Shown in pieces: positions 62,394 to 64,000 of a stretch of 64,000 nt of DNA. Every line of letters starts with the position of its first letter. Position 1 is the stretch's first letter. The position numbers were made by a program, and so were the translations under genes. The stretch is from the NCBI RefSeq assembly GCF_000830505.1, contig NZ_JXOK01000041.1, positions 43,586-107,585 on the forward strand, written 5' to 3'. The DNA comes from Vibrio mytili (GTDB lineage Bacteria; Pseudomonadota; Gammaproteobacteria; Enterobacterales; Vibrionaceae). The notes under the pieces were generated by a model, which was not told the DNA's origin, searched no databases, and saw only the letters and a list, made by a program, of their open reading frames with translations.

Positions 62394-63329
62394 CCTGACA
62401 ACATTCAGGACTTCAATTGTGTCAAATCCCGACTAGTGGATTATCTCGACTGGTCAAATTTTGTCAATTTTGTTTAAGGAAGGTTTATCATAAACGAGAA
62501 AAATGATTATTTATTCACTAGGCAGATCACAGTTTGAGAATAAATCAGTGGACCCAAATAATTCGAATGCGAAAGGAAACAACCTCAGTTGCCAACGCAT
62601 TGCAAGCTTGTTGCACACAACGCAAAGGCATTCACTGAAGATAAAATATGATTCACAAAAGCAGGAATAGCGACTCAAGTAACGTTAAGATCGATGTTCA
62701 ACTAGAGCGTCTTTGTTTATGGACGTTTTTAGCTACAAAAAAGAGGGGCAGATGCGAATACATCCTCCTGCTATCGTTAATTGGTTCTTAACAAGTCATC
62801 ACCCAGCTTAAAGGCCGATAACACTCACCTTGCAGTACCTCATGTTACGGTCACCTAAGTAGCGTATCGAAGAATGATAACATCACGATCTACGCTACGC
62901 CAAGTGAGTAAAAAGTACTAGAAAACTTCCTAGTAGAGCCAAGAATTACCGTCTCTTCTTTAAGCAACTTATTGCTTTATAACTTAAACCCCTACCGATT
63001 TTTAGCTCGCGACTCATTCGCACTCTAAATACAAAACACGATTAGGTCAGAAGAATAGTAAAGAATCAGCCTATATTTCACAGTAATTTAAGACTTCCTA
63101 CATACTCTGTAGAAAACCAGACCATAAAATGTTGAATAATATAATATTTTTTATTGATGACATATTTAAAATAACACAATTAACCCTCTATTTACCTCTG
63201 TTTTAAAATAGAGTGAAAACGTCTCCCAGATATATTTTCTATACTCTCAACGCTCCCATTAAATGAGGAGTAAAAACAAGAAGTCGTACAATTTATTTAT
63301 TCAGGAATATAACAAATGGAGTAATCGTT
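62394..63329. other. 936-base gene-free region between oadG and the repeat protein
   Basis: No frame resembles a gene. It must hold the oadGAB promoter on the left and that of the repeat protein on the right. Visible structure: GTAGCGTA (62859-62866) and TACGCTAC (62891-62898) form an inverted repeat, and TACTAG/CTAGTA pair at 62916-62935. A small leader frame lies at 63263-63340. I saw no tRNA or terminator-bounded small RNA, but a non-coding RNA cannot be excluded. Confidence 0.55.
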
Positions 63330-63340
63330 ATGACTCTTAA
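63263..63340 (+). CDS. Possible 25-residue leader peptide overlapping the repeat-protein start
   Basis: ATG at 63263 opens a frame of 25 codons, basic at the front (MRSKNKKSYNLF) and ending at TAA 63338-63340, eleven bases past the start codon of the next gene. No clear ribosome site precedes it. The overlap would allow translational coupling, but a chance frame is quite possible. Confidence 0.25.
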   Translation: MRSKNKKSYNLFIQEYNKWSNRYDS

Positions 63341-64000
63341 CAAAACAGGCCTCGCTCTTGCAGTTTCAGCATTAATTTTTAGCGGTTCAACACTTGCGGC
63401 AAATGGTGTTGACGACGGTAACTTTAACGATCAATGGGATAACAGTGCGAATACCACCACAAACACCCTTGGTGTCAGTGATAGCTTCCAAGACAACAGC
63501 GATAGCAGCACTAATGCCGCGCTGGGAATCAATGATAGCTTCAAAGACAACAGTGACAACAGCACGAACGCATCGTTGGGCATTGATGATAGCTTTAATG
63601 ATAGTAACGACAATAGCACCACTAACAACTCGACCACTAACTCTACCGCTAACAATAGTAATACCTCTAATTCGAGTAATAGTTTAGGTGTTGGTATTGC
63701 CGATAGCTTTAACGACAACAGCGACAACAGTAATAACAGTGATAACAGCGATAATAGTGACAACAGTGTTTCGCTCGGTCTTTCTGACAGCTTTAACGAC
63801 AACAGCGACAACAGTACTTACAACAGCGACTCAAGCACAAATGATAGCTATAACCAAGTGCATACTGATATGGAGATGGTTGTAGCCAGTTCAGAGCTCA
63901 TGGGTAGTGCAGCGGCTTGGTGGTTTACTCAACCAACGCCGAAGATACTACTGTGGACGTTACCAATGTGAATAGTCTCGATGGTATGAATGGCGTTGCT
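63330..64000 (+). CDS. Secreted Asn/Asp/Ser-rich repeat protein (frame interrupted, runs off the window)
   Basis: Unrecognised protein. It has a Sec signal peptide (MTLNKTGLALAVSALIFSGS, cleavage after LAA) and then imperfect repeats of about 19 residues, LGxxDSFxDNSDNSTNAx, five times between residues 45 and 175, partly stretched into NSDNSDNS and TNNST runs. No cysteine is present. GGAG lies nine bases before the ATG at 63330. As read it ends at 63971, but one lost base at 63909-63910 (GG or CC read as one) shifts the frame; repaired it continues SGLVVYSTNAEDTTVDVTNV to the right edge. The composition resembles surface or matrix proteins, possibly amyloid-like or calcium-binding; this is inference only. 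Confidence 0.7.

Noticed and set aside
63431..63811. Leu/Ser-rich frame opposite the repeat protein (minus strand)
   Set aside because: It is the reverse complement of the NSDNS repeats; low-complexity shadow with no independent support.

Overview
The window is a stretch of the larger chromosome of a Vibrio species. This rests on gene content and order: a LuxR/HapR/OpaR/SmcR-family quorum-sensing master regulator beside hpt, luxS beside gshA, the pilABCD-coaE-zapD-yacG block, pdhR-aceEF-lpd, and the sodium-pumping oxaloacetate decarboxylase operon. Protein identities are recognised by motif and family memory only; no database search was possible, so the species is left open.

Layout. 1-4.4 kb: end of a phosphohexomutase gene, then a Fur-type ferric iron ABC importer (fbpABC). 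4.4-6.2 kb: ammonium channel amtB and PII protein glnK behind a sigma-54 promoter. 6.2-9.5 kb: yacL and aconitase acnB. 9.8-12.1 kb: a patatin outer-membrane autotransporter. 12.4-17.2 kb: mrcB (PBP1B) and hrpB. 17.3-23.2 kb: sfsA, dksA, gluQ, pcnB, folK, panB, panC. 23.3-29.4 kb: a YadGH-type ABC exporter, a SulP transporter divergent from a beta carbonic anhydrase, hpt and the luxR-family regulator. 29.7-36.8 kb: pyruvate dehydrogenase operon under PdhR. 37.2-45.0 kb: ampD, nadC, type IV pilus genes pilABCD, coaE, zapD, yacG. 45.0-45.5 kb: an odd gene-free block rich in CTAG with a C14 run. 45.5-51.5 kb: rpsP-rimM-trmD-rplS, ffh, ypjD, corB. 51.6-58.9 kb: luxS, a lytic-transglycosylase-like lipoprotein, gshA, an M16 protease, yqaA and an oxidoreductase. 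59.2-62.4 kb: oadGAB. After a 936-base gene-free stretch the window ends inside a secreted Asn/Asp/Ser repeat protein.

The most general observation concerns sequence quality. Twelve genes, several of them essential (ffh) or central (aceE, aceF, mrcB, oadA), are broken by one- or two-base losses at fourteen places. At almost every site, lengthening a run of identical bases by one restores the family sequence. This looks like systematic homopolymer under-calling, not gene decay, so these genes are annotated here as single interrupted coding regions. No tRNA, rRNA, CRISPR array, insertion sequence or prophage was seen.

Candidates for less-described biology are the LGxxDSFxDNSDNST repeat protein at the right edge with its long leader region, the CTAG-rich degenerate tandem block after yacG, a three-copy family of about 160-base palindromic elements, and a 13-base direct repeat with leader structures upstream of the quorum-sensing regulator.
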